From positions 1-64,000 of the IMG/VR virus record IMGVR_UViG_3300042862_000163: a DNA stretch of 64,000 nucleotides; one strand, 5' to 3'. Shown here piece by piece: positions 31,273 through 40,905 of the stretch (position 1 is the first letter of the stretch; each line of letters opens with the position of its first letter). Position numbers and translations under genes: made by a program. Source of the stretch: a virus. A model generated the notes under the pieces. That model did no database searches. It was not told the origin of the DNA and worked only from the letters and a program-made list of their open reading frames with translations.

Positions 31273-32202
31273 ATGAGCTACTATTATAAATATGCTTTTA
31301 TAAGCCCAGAACCTATCTACTCAACCGTTAAGGAAGAACTTAAGTCATATATGGATACAGGTGCTGTAGATGATTTATTATTTCCTACTTATTTAGACAA
31401 AGCTCTAAAGAAGTTAGGAAGAACAACTTATGTGATTACTGAAGAAGTTCTTATTATTGAAGACTTTCAAGCAAGACTTCCTGATAACTTTTATGCTGTT
31501 AGAGAAGCTTGGATGACTACACAAGTATCTGGATATCCATATCAATCAGCTAATTCATTCTATTCACAAGCATATACTGAAACTACTATTCAAGTATCTC
31601 CTATTACTACTGATTGTAGTGTTGTTGGTCCTTGTTGTGCTAATGTTGGTTGTGATGGTTCATGTATGCCAGAATTAATACAGACTGTATATAAGACAAA
31701 CAATAGTGTGACTAGAGGATTTAATCATAGTTATTTACTTAAACCTGGAAATATATCTGCAAGACAAAACTGTGATGTATCTTACACAAATAACTTTACA
31801 CCTGGATCTGCAAGTATTGATTCATTTGATATACGAGATAACAAGTTTGTAACTAACTTCAGAAATGGTGTTGTACATTTAATATTTTATGCTACAGAGT
31901 ATGATGAAATAGGAAATCAATTAATTCCTGATAATTATCGTATAAGAGAATATGTAGAAGCATTTCTTAAGTTTAAAATATTTGAAACGTTAACTAATCA
32001 AACTAATGATGAAACTTTCAATCAGTTACAACAAAAGTTAATGTATCATAAACAAGCATATGAAGAAGCCTTTATTATGGCTAGTATTGAAATCAAGAAA
32101 CAAACTCCTTGGGAAAAACAACAAAGGATTAAGAATGATTTGAATAGATTTAATATGTATGAACTTCCTACTAGTAGATATGGAAGACGTAGAAATAATT
32201 AA
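31273..32202 (+). CDS. tail/connector protein (309 aa)
   Basis: A 309-residue protein with a helical N-terminus (VDDLLFPTYLDKALKKLGRT), a central Cys-rich loop (CSVVGPCCANVGCDGSCMPE) and a helical C-terminus (VEAFLKFKIFETLTNQTNDE). The layout fits a gatekeeper-type ring protein of podovirus-like tails, where such helical-plus-beta proteins bridge portal and tail. Identity is by position and composition only. Confidence 0.55.
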   Translation: MSYYYKYAFISPEPIYSTVKEELKSYMDTGAVDDLLFPTYLDKALKKLGRTTYVITEEVLIIEDFQARLPDNFYAVREAWMTTQVSGYPYQSANSFYSQAYTETTIQVSPITTDCSVVGPCCANVGCDGSCMPELIQTVYKTNNSVTRGFNHSYLLKPGNISARQNCDVSYTNNFTPGSASIDSFDIRDNKFVTNFRNGVVHLIFYATEYDEIGNQLIPDNYRIREYVEAFLKFKIFETLTNQTNDETFNQLQQKLMYHKQAYEEAFIMASIEIKKQTPWEKQQRIKNDLNRFNMYELPTSRYGRRRNN

Positions 32203-32210
32203 TATATATC

Positions 32211-35200
32211 ATGGCTGAAGAAGAAAAAGGCAATATAAGACAAGAATATAATAATGCAACTGTAGGACTTAATATGGATCAAACTTTGAACCAGATTAAA
32301 CCAGGCACTCTTACTTATGCATTGAATGCTGCTTTAGAAAACTTTGATTCATCGTCTGTTAATTATCAGAATGAACAAGGAAATGAACTTTGTTTATCTT
32401 TTCCAAAAAACTATGTATTAATAGGAGAACATTTTATCAACGAAAAAAGTAAACATATATTCTTTATTACCAATCCTAATGATGGTTCATCTGAGATAGG
32501 TTATATGGATAATAATGATTGTATATATCATACATTAGTTAATGCAGCATGTCTTAATTTTAATATTGATAATCCAATACATAAAGCTGTACATAAAATA
32601 GCTAATTGTAAAACTGAAATTTATTGGACAGATGGATTTAATCCAAGAAGATATTTAGATATTGAAAATATTCCTTATACATTAACTTCTGATTCAGATC
32701 TTTGTGATCCTACATATACTAAAATATTAGATTGTAATCAATTAAAAATACAACCTAATTTTAACATTCCAGATCTTTCAGTTGTAGATATTACAACTGG
32801 AGGAGCTTTAATTTCTGGTACATATCAATTTGCTGTACAATATGCAGATGCTTCTGGTAATCCATATACATCGTATTATTCTATTACAAACCCTACACCA
32901 ATTGCTGATATTAGTATTACAACGGTAAATTATAATTACAATGTAGGTAAGTCAATTGTTATTGATGTTTCTAATTTAGATACAACAGGAGAATATACAT
33001 ATTTTAACTTAGCAGTTATTAAAACAATAAATGCAGTGAGTTCTGTTGAATTAGTTGGTACATATTTTATTGATAATTCAACAAGACAAATAACTTATAC
33101 TGGACAAGATGTCACTGCCATAAGATTATCTATTAATGATATATTTGAAAAGTTTCCATATTATGATATAGCTGAAGATTTAACTACAGCACAAGATGTT
33201 CTTATATGGGATGGACTTGTATCTATTGATAGAATCAATTATCAAGAAATAGCAACAGGTATAAATTTACTTTGGGAAACATATAAATTACCACCAACTG
33301 AAAACTATTCAGATGAATTAAATGCTACTAATCTAAGAGGTTATCTTCGTGATGAGGTGTATGCTTTTGAAATTGCATTCCTACTTAGAAATGGAAAACA
33401 AACAGATGGTTTTCATATACCAGGTAGAGAAGCAATAAGTAGTGATTTAGTTAGTGTTCCTAATACAAATCAAGATTTTATTGGTGAAGGCACAAGTGCT
33501 CCTTATTGGGAAATTTACAACACTGCTTCTGTAATTAATGCATCTCCTGTAGATGCAACAACTAATATTGGTAATGCCACTGCTTACAACTATGGTAAAT
33601 TTGCATATTGGGAATCTACAGAAGAATATCCATGCAACACTAATGTATGGGGAGATCTTGGTGGACAAAAGATTAGACATCATAAGTTTCCAGATGTATT
33701 AGTATCTCCTATTACAAAACCAGTCATAGGATATGATCCTCTTACAGGATTATCTTTTCAAAATAATAATGTATTTCCTATAGGAGTAAAAATAGATATT
33801 ACTCAAGTAAATACTTTAATTCAAAGTTCTTCTCTTACAGATGAACAAAAAGCAGATATAGTAGGATTTAAAATACTAAGAGGAGATAGAGCAACAAATA
33901 AATCTATTGTAGGTAAAGGAATTCTTCGTAATGTAGGAAGATATAAAAGAGAAGAACAATCTTTTTATTTTCCTAATTATCCGTATAATGATATTAATGA
34001 AGATCCATTTATTAATGCAACTAATAATGGATGGACACAGTTATGTGAACCGTTTGTTGTAAATGTTACTTCACTTGGACCTAATGGTTATGTTGAAATA
34101 GAATACACTAGTTGTAATACTGATAAATCAATAAAAGAAAAATTATACACATTAGGAATTCATAACATTTGTGCTATTACAAAACCTATAATTTATAGTG
34201 GTACTGCTACATCTGCATATGGTAATTATAATGTTTGGAGAATTGCTTCTACTGGCACAGCTATTCAATTTTGTGCTGGATGGCGAGCACGATGGACAGA
34301 TGAATTTGGAGAGATAAAAGAAGAATGGGTAGAAGGATGGCCAACAAATTCTAGTTATATTATTCATGTAAAGGTAGGAACAGAACCTGTATGTATTGAT
34401 GGATGCGATCATTGTGGTAAAACTATTCAAGCTAGACCTGACGAAGATGTACGTGCAGCAAATCAATGTAAAGTTCCTACACCTCAACCTCCAATTGATG
34501 ATGAAACTAATCAACCTCTTCCATATAGACAAATATTTAATTCACCAGAAACATCATTTGGTCAACCCTTTTTAGGAGATATTGTTAAATTGGAGAATGT
34601 AATATATGGTAAAGGATCTGCACATTTTGTACAAGTTAGAAGTAATGCTAAATATAGACTTCTTACAAAAGAAGCACAAGAAGATGCATTGGATAGTTCT
34701 AGTAGATTGGGAAATATTACAGCTCAATTTAATGCTACTGCTATGTTTACAACATATCAAGCATATCTACAAATATATATAAATGGTATAACAAGAAGAA
34801 ATTATGCATATTCATTTAACTCTACAGCTAGTTATGATTATAATGCAGAGATAACTAATACTGGAAATAAACAAAGAACACTAGATATCAAAAGATATTT
34901 AATTCCAGGAGTACAAAATGTAGGTGATGATTTTAATATAAATAATTATCAAAGAGAATCTTCTGTTTATTTAAAAACAGATGATGCTAAAACTGCATTA
35001 CCATTTCCTAGTAATAGTACTGAAATGGCTAGTATAGGAGTAACAGATAAATCTAGATTTACTGTAAGTAGTGGTAGTTCTTGTGGAACTCCTGCTCAAG
35101 AAAAAGACATTAGTGTTGTTTCTTATTATGCATCATTGAAAAATACTTTTGTTAATCAATGGGGACAAATATATTCTTATGTTACTATTGATACAGGATT

Positions 35201-37355
35201 TCAAAAAAATACTAAAACTACAGGAAGCTCTACAATATTTGGCGGAGATACATTTATAAGTAGATTTGCATTTAAAACTAAACTTCCATTCTTTATTGAT
35301 AATAGAGTTAATGCTCCAGATGATAGTGATGTATTTTATGATGAAATTGGTAATATAGCTTATCCTAAATATTGGCACTCAGCTAGATCTATATTAAGTA
35401 ATTATGAAAAAAATAATTCAGGTACATTATCTAATATAATTTCATATAAAGCTCATGAGTTTGATTGTAAAAATAGTCAAGAGTTAATACCATCAACTGC
35501 TAAAGCAGATACAAATCCTAATAGAACATTCTACGATGGATACTTTTATTTATTTGCATATGGTATTCCTAACTTCTATTGTGAGAGTTCTTATAATACA
35601 GATCTTAGACAAGCATTTAATAATAGAGAAGGTGATTTCTGGCCACATGTATCTACAGGTATTCCTGATGATTGGGTACAAGAAGATTTTGTAAGTATAG
35701 CTAACGATAATACATATACATATAATGTAACATTCTCTAAACAGAATAAAGAAAATACATTTACACATCTTCCTCCTGACTGGGATGGAAAAGCTTGTTA
35801 TACATATTATCCATTTAGAGCAATTTATTCTGATACACAGAATACAGATGCTGATAACAGAGTGAATAGTTGGTTAACATATAGAGCAGTTTCATATTTT
35901 GACTTTCCTCAAAACTACGGAAACTTAATATCATTAGATGGTATTCAGAATAGAGCTATACTTGCTAGATTTGAGAATAAAACATTAATGTATAATAACT
36001 TACTTACTATTGATACAAGTAATCCACAAGCAGCTTATGTTGGTAATCCAATGTTATTTAAAGGAGCTCCTCCAATAGATTTTGCTGAAACAGATCTTGG
36101 ATATGTAGGAAGTCAAAATAAAATGTTATTAAAGATTCCAAATGGACAAATAACAATTGATGCTAAAAGAGGACAAGTGTTTCTTATTGTAGGTACACAG
36201 GCTCAAGACTTATCTGCATTTGGTTCTGGTATGAATAGATTCTTTACAGATCATTTAGCATTTGAAATATTAAGATATTATCCAAATGTAGATACTGATA
36301 ATCATTTTAATGGTGTAGGTTTACATGCTGTATATGATAGTAAATTTGATAGAGTAATAATTACTAAATTAGATTATATTCCTCTAAATAATAATATTAA
36401 ATATAATTCTACAACTAAAGAATTTTACATAGAAGAAGTAGTAGGTGATTCAACAATAACAATAGTTGTTGATTTAAAAGATTCAGATTATTTTTGTAAT
36501 AAGTCTTGGACACTTTCATTTAACATGAATACCAAAACTTGGATAAGTTTTCATAGTTATATTCCTAATTGGTACATAGCTGAGAATAACTTCTTCTATT
36601 CAGGAGTAAATGGATGTTGTGATGATTTTGATTTTGTTGCTGGAATATTAGTTCCTACACCATCAACTACAACCACTACTACTATTGCAATTTTAGATTG
36701 TAGAATAGATGGAGAAGCTCATTTATTTGATTGTACAATTGATGGAGAAGCTACAGTATTTGATTGTGCATTAGAAGCAACTGGTGTAGTTGTAATTGAA
36801 CCTTGCACAAGACCTGCAGGATTACAAACAATTAGTTTGATAACAGGATATACTACAACAGACCCTCCATCTACAGTAATATCTACAGCAAATTCAGAAG
36901 ATGCTTGTAATGCAGTTGCTTATGTAACAACTTATCCAGATTTTATATATATATTATTATCTGCAAAAGCAATAAATCTTACATTATTTCAAGAAGTATA
37001 TTTAGATAATGGTACAAATGATTGTACTACAGTACCTGATGGCTGGTATTTTACAGATGAGAGTGCAAATACAACAACAGATGTGTATCACATTGAATCA
37101 GGGATAATTACAGAAATTTTAAGATGTGTTCCTGCAACAACAACAACAACTACAACAATAGCTTGTTTCTCATATACAATAAGTAAAACAACAGTGGGAG
37201 TTGTAACAGTGAGTTATACTGATTGTTCAGGAGTTACCCAAACTGTAAATATTGGTAACTCTGGTGGAGGACCTTCAACTCAAACATTCTGTGCACGAAG
37301 TGGTAGTGTAATTACACCTCCTGAAGTAACATTAATTAATAATGGACCTTGTTAA
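32211..37355 (+). CDS. large tail protein of the crAss-like 'stabilization protein' type (1714 aa)
   Basis: A 1714-residue beta-rich protein starting with NIRQEYNNATVGLNMDQTLN and QIKPGTLTYALNAALENFDS, which I recall from the large protein annotated as stabilization protein in crAss-like phages. The main body probably forms a tail ring or hub. Near the C-terminus (from about residue 1480) come Thr linkers (PTPSTTTTTTIA, PATTTTTTTIA) and three short repeats (ILDCRIDGEAHL, FDCTIDGEATV, FDCALEATG). It ends in a Cys-rich module (CFSYTISKTTVGVVTVSYTD ... LINNGPC) that looks like an exchangeable surface domain. Confidence 0.75.
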   Translation: MAEEEKGNIRQEYNNATVGLNMDQTLNQIKPGTLTYALNAALENFDSSSVNYQNEQGNELCLSFPKNYVLIGEHFINEKSKHIFFITNPNDGSSEIGYMDNNDCIYHTLVNAACLNFNIDNPIHKAVHKIANCKTEIYWTDGFNPRRYLDIENIPYTLTSDSDLCDPTYTKILDCNQLKIQPNFNIPDLSVVDITTGGALISGTYQFAVQYADASGNPYTSYYSITNPTPIADISITTVNYNYNVGKSIVIDVSNLDTTGEYTYFNLAVIKTINAVSSVELVGTYFIDNSTRQITYTGQDVTAIRLSINDIFEKFPYYDIAEDLTTAQDVLIWDGLVSIDRINYQEIATGINLLWETYKLPPTENYSDELNATNLRGYLRDEVYAFEIAFLLRNGKQTDGFHIPGREAISSDLVSVPNTNQDFIGEGTSAPYWEIYNTASVINASPVDATTNIGNATAYNYGKFAYWESTEEYPCNTNVWGDLGGQKIRHHKFPDVLVSPITKPVIGYDPLTGLSFQNNNVFPIGVKIDITQVNTLIQSSSLTDEQKADIVGFKILRGDRATNKSIVGKGILRNVGRYKREEQSFYFPNYPYNDINEDPFINATNNGWTQLCEPFVVNVTSLGPNGYVEIEYTSCNTDKSIKEKLYTLGIHNICAITKPIIYSGTATSAYGNYNVWRIASTGTAIQFCAGWRARWTDEFGEIKEEWVEGWPTNSSYIIHVKVGTEPVCIDGCDHCGKTIQARPDEDVRAANQCKVPTPQPPIDDETNQPLPYRQIFNSPETSFGQPFLGDIVKLENVIYGKGSAHFVQVRSNAKYRLLTKEAQEDALDSSSRLGNITAQFNATAMFTTYQAYLQIYINGITRRNYAYSFNSTASYDYNAEITNTGNKQRTLDIKRYLIPGVQNVGDDFNINNYQRESSVYLKTDDAKTALPFPSNSTEMASIGVTDKSRFTVSSGSSCGTPAQEKDISVVSYYASLKNTFVNQWGQIYSYVTIDTGFQKNTKTTGSSTIFGGDTFISRFAFKTKLPFFIDNRVNAPDDSDVFYDEIGNIAYPKYWHSARSILSNYEKNNSGTLSNIISYKAHEFDCKNSQELIPSTAKADTNPNRTFYDGYFYLFAYGIPNFYCESSYNTDLRQAFNNREGDFWPHVSTGIPDDWVQEDFVSIANDNTYTYNVTFSKQNKENTFTHLPPDWDGKACYTYYPFRAIYSDTQNTDADNRVNSWLTYRAVSYFDFPQNYGNLISLDGIQNRAILARFENKTLMYNNLLTIDTSNPQAAYVGNPMLFKGAPPIDFAETDLGYVGSQNKMLLKIPNGQITIDAKRGQVFLIVGTQAQDLSAFGSGMNRFFTDHLAFEILRYYPNVDTDNHFNGVGLHAVYDSKFDRVIITKLDYIPLNNNIKYNSTTKEFYIEEVVGDSTITIVVDLKDSDYFCNKSWTLSFNMNTKTWISFHSYIPNWYIAENNFFYSGVNGCCDDFDFVAGILVPTPSTTTTTTIAILDCRIDGEAHLFDCTIDGEATVFDCALEATGVVVIEPCTRPAGLQTISLITGYTTTDPPSTVISTANSEDACNAVAYVTTYPDFIYILLSAKAINLTLFQEVYLDNGTNDCTTVPDGWYFTDESANTTTDVYHIESGIITEILRCVPATTTTTTTIACFSYTISKTTVGVVTVSYTDCSGVTQTVNIGNSGGGPSTQTFCARSGSVITPPEVTLINNGPC

Positions 37356-37364
37356 TAAATTAAT

Positions 37365-38231
37365 ATGTCAAAAGTAATAACAATAAAGTTAACACAAGTA
37401 GGACCTACTGCTGGACCATTCTCAATCTTTGATCAGTTTGGGAATGTAATAGCAGAAGGTGTTTCTAAAAAAACTCTTATATTAGGAATAAGTTATACTG
37501 TAAACGATAATGTAACTATGGTTACATTAAAATCTACAGGAGATTGTAAATCTGAAAAGACCATATCATTACATGATATTACTAGAGACGAATATTATAA
37601 TATCAAATTAACACAAACTATAACAGGATGTATATGGAGACACTTAACTAATATACAATTATACAATAGTTTCTATGGAAATGTAAGACCATATATAATT
37701 GAATATCCTTTTGCTTATCAGTATCAAGATGAGATTCTCCAGAACGTACAAGATTACACTAAGGCATATGAATATATTTCTATACCAGATGGTGTGTTTA
37801 ATGATAACACAAGAATAGAAACAAATGATAAATGGTTTAATAAAGCTATCCTTTATAATGGACAACAAAGTTCTGGTGTATTAAACTTAGTGGCAAAACC
37901 ATTAAACAACATGCATGCATACATGCAATATCCAATATTCAATACAGATAGTAAAACAATTCTATATACTAAGAGCGATAGCTTTTATCAGTATAATACA
38001 TTCTGGGCTCTTCAAAAATCTTCTCAAATTCCATTATTCAACACTGGATGTCAGAGTCTTTCTATTGATAAAGTAGTTAATCAAGAAAACATGAATTATG
38101 ATACACGTAGTTTCAAAAAAGCTCCTCTAAGAGCAAAAGAATTAAAAGTGAGACATATTCTTGACAATCAATCAAACGTTCACCTAGTGAGCCAATTCAT
38201 ATTAACTCCTGCACAAATATCATATAAGTAA
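37365..38231 (+). CDS. tail hub-like protein with shared N-terminal domain (288 aa)
   Basis: Residues about 1-72 are the third copy of the domain in the proteins at 27164 and 27788 (TIKLTQVGPTAGPFSIFDQF ... KSTGDCKSEKT). The C-terminal 215 residues are unique (WRHLTNIQLYNSFYGNVRPY, PLNNMHAYMQYPIFNTDSKT). Because the shared domain also carries receptor-type modules, this protein may be the attachment point or the original tail version. It overlaps the next gene by one base. Confidence 0.6.
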   Translation: MSKVITIKLTQVGPTAGPFSIFDQFGNVIAEGVSKKTLILGISYTVNDNVTMVTLKSTGDCKSEKTISLHDITRDEYYNIKLTQTITGCIWRHLTNIQLYNSFYGNVRPYIIEYPFAYQYQDEILQNVQDYTKAYEYISIPDGVFNDNTRIETNDKWFNKAILYNGQQSSGVLNLVAKPLNNMHAYMQYPIFNTDSKTILYTKSDSFYQYNTFWALQKSSQIPLFNTGCQSLSIDKVVNQENMNYDTRSFKKAPLRAKELKVRHILDNQSNVHLVSQFILTPAQISYK

Positions 38232-40903
38232 TGGCTAGTAAAGTAAAATGCACATGTGGATGGTCATGGGACAAATCTGATTCTAGTGTTAAGGATATGT
38301 ACATATGTCATGAATGTGGTAGAGACAATAGCAACAACATGAAGAATGGCGGTTGGTTAGATAACTACGGTAAAGAAGATAATTATAATGATTATCAAAC
38401 ACATGCTCCTGAAGGATTTCAAGGAGATGGATATTCTAATGTAGGTAGAAATAGTTCTCCTGCATGGGGAGGACAGTTTCAAACTGGAGGTAAACTAAAA
38501 TTTTTACAACCTACTAGTGATAAGTTACCAAAAGGATATAGAATTCCATATTCTGATCCTAGTAGTGAAAGAGCTATGTCTATAGGTGGAGAAGATGGAG
38601 AACCAGCTTATTTAATTCCTAGTTTCAAATATGGTAAACCATTAAATGATCCAATGGGAGAATTTAGAAAAACAGGTGAACATTTAGGTGGTCCATTTAA
38701 AACATGGCAAGAAGCTGATAAATGGGAAAATGAAACTAGACATCCAGCAGTTGAGAAAGGAGAAAATATAATGTTTCCTCAGAAAGAATTTCAAATGGGA
38801 GGAGTAATGCCAGGAGCTGTAGGACATATGTATGCTAGACATGGATCTCCTAGTAAAGGACCACGTAGAAACCAAACTGATGTTACAGATGCTTCTGCAC
38901 AGAATGGCAAAGAGATGCAATACTACCAACAAGGATTAGATTGGAAACCTAAGACTATTAGTCAAGATGGAAGTAAGACTTCTAAATTTGATTTTAAAAA
39001 ATTTAATAAAGATCAAAAAGCAAATACACCACTACAACAATCTATAAATAAAGAAGCTCAATCTGAAGATTCTAGAAGATGGTTTGATACTAAAGAATAT
39101 AAAAATCAAGTTAAAGCAAATCAACTAGCTAAAGATAAAGCTGTTGTACAAGATAGAAAAGATAGACTAAATAAAAGTGCTGCTTCTCAAAAGAAATCTT
39201 TTACAAAAGATAATTGGAGACAACAACTTGCAGATGAAACACAAGCTACAGGAGATAAGTTTAGAATGTTTCCTGATGAACCAAATAATTTCGTTGATGA
39301 ATGGTTGAATCCAGGAGTGATGATTGGTAACATGGCTTCTGATTTAGGTTCTGCTCCATTAAGAGCACAACAAGAAGATTCATATATGCCTTATGTTACA
39401 AGTGTAGGTGTTCCATTATTAACAGGAGGGCTTGAAGGTATAGGAGCAAAATCAAATTCAGAGTTTGTTAGTAATCTTGTTAATCCTCTTAACATAGTTC
39501 CTGGATATAAATCTGCTGAAAAAGCTATAGGACAACAATTAGGTAATGTAGGATCAGGTATTAAAGCACAAACTATTAAGAACTTTCCTAAGTCAGGATC
39601 ACTTCTTCCAGTAATTGATGAACATATGGGAGGATTAAAACAAGGTATAATAGATGTGGCTAAAGGAAGACCATTATTTGAAACATTTCCTATAACACAA
39701 GCACAGAAACAAGCATCTAATATAGTTCAAAATAAAGCGATGCAAGAAGGTATTGATTTTGTTGATAATTGGTATTATAAAAATGGACAGCTTAGACCTG
39801 AAGTAGAAAATAGAATAGATAATATATATTTGACTGAGCCAAATTATGGAATAGGAGCAAAGAATAAAAATCCTTTAACGCTTACAGAAAATAAGTTAGT
39901 GTCTACTAGATCTTCAGACTTACCTTTTGAAAATATATCTGCTGACTCAAAAGAATATCTTGAAGCTAATAGAGGTAGAGTGGCTGGGTTTAATTCTGGA
40001 ACTACTAATGAGAGTATTACATTAAGAAATATGGGGATGTATAGATTACCTGGAGAAGAAATAAAAAAAACTGTTGTACATGAATCAGGGCACTCAGCTC
40101 AAGATATAGGAGATTATATTCCTTGGGGAACAATGACAACTGAATATTCTCCAGAGTTAAAATACTTTACATCAAATCCTGATACTAATATAGGAAAAAG
40201 ATTTAAAAATGCATTGAGAACACCAGTTAAACCTTCTGGAAATAATTATGCACATAGAACATGGCAATCATCACCAAATGAATTACACTCTGAATTAATG
40301 AGTGCTAGATCTCAACTATATGATAAGTTCTTAAAACAAGGAGTTGATCCAGAAGAAGCTATGGGTTTATTACAAAATCCTGGAGATGAAACATTAGATG
40401 CTTTATATAAAATTGGAGGATTAGATCAATTCTTCAAACAAAATAGGTGGGGAAAATCAAGAGTTCCAACGGAAACAAAAAGAGATTTAATGAGACTTCT
40501 TCCAGCAGCAGTTCCAGCAGCAGTAGGTGCAGGAGCTTTACAACAACAAAAAAATGGAGGAATCATTAAAGATGATAGAGGACAATGGGATCATCCAGGA
40601 GAGATAACAAGAATTCAAGGTGGTAACATTACAATGAAAAGAGACCCTAGAACAGGTAAAGCTTTAACTGAACCAATATTAGGTATAGCAGATACAGGAG
40701 AAGAACAAATGATGTATCCAGGTGAAGACTATAACTTTGAAGGAGCTGAGTATGTTACTGAATATCCAAAAGGTAAAAAACCTAGAATGGCTAAGAATGG
40801 ATTAAGACAAGAACAAAAAGGTTTGCAAAATTTAGATAATCTAACTAACTTTACAAACTACAATACTAAACAACCAGGAAGCTGGTTAAACAAATATAAC
40901 TAA
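38231..40903 (+). CDS. virion protein with zinc ribbon and zincin HExxH motif (890 aa)
   Basis: An 890-residue protein. Residues 8-30 form a zinc ribbon (CTCGWSWDKSDSSVKDMYIC, then HECG), followed by MKNGGWLDNYG, a motif seen again at its very end (WLNKYN). Around residues 100-175 lies a module found in phage internal virion proteins (LPKGYRIPYSDPSSERAMSI ... FRKTGEHLGGPFKTWQEADK). A metalloprotease-like motif VVHESGHSAQD (H617, E618, H621) occurs in the middle, and the last part is charged. It may be a virion-carried peptidase or cell-wall enzyme processing other virion proteins; activity is inferred. Confidence 0.65.
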   Translation: MASKVKCTCGWSWDKSDSSVKDMYICHECGRDNSNNMKNGGWLDNYGKEDNYNDYQTHAPEGFQGDGYSNVGRNSSPAWGGQFQTGGKLKFLQPTSDKLPKGYRIPYSDPSSERAMSIGGEDGEPAYLIPSFKYGKPLNDPMGEFRKTGEHLGGPFKTWQEADKWENETRHPAVEKGENIMFPQKEFQMGGVMPGAVGHMYARHGSPSKGPRRNQTDVTDASAQNGKEMQYYQQGLDWKPKTISQDGSKTSKFDFKKFNKDQKANTPLQQSINKEAQSEDSRRWFDTKEYKNQVKANQLAKDKAVVQDRKDRLNKSAASQKKSFTKDNWRQQLADETQATGDKFRMFPDEPNNFVDEWLNPGVMIGNMASDLGSAPLRAQQEDSYMPYVTSVGVPLLTGGLEGIGAKSNSEFVSNLVNPLNIVPGYKSAEKAIGQQLGNVGSGIKAQTIKNFPKSGSLLPVIDEHMGGLKQGIIDVAKGRPLFETFPITQAQKQASNIVQNKAMQEGIDFVDNWYYKNGQLRPEVENRIDNIYLTEPNYGIGAKNKNPLTLTENKLVSTRSSDLPFENISADSKEYLEANRGRVAGFNSGTTNESITLRNMGMYRLPGEEIKKTVVHESGHSAQDIGDYIPWGTMTTEYSPELKYFTSNPDTNIGKRFKNALRTPVKPSGNNYAHRTWQSSPNELHSELMSARSQLYDKFLKQGVDPEEAMGLLQNPGDETLDALYKIGGLDQFFKQNRWGKSRVPTETKRDLMRLLPAAVPAAVGAGALQQQKNGGIIKDDRGQWDHPGEITRIQGGNITMKRDPRTGKALTEPILGIADTGEEQMMYPGEDYNFEGAEYVTEYPKGKKPRMAKNGLRQEQKGLQNLDNLTNFTNYNTKQPGSWLNKYN

Positions 40904-40905
40904 TC

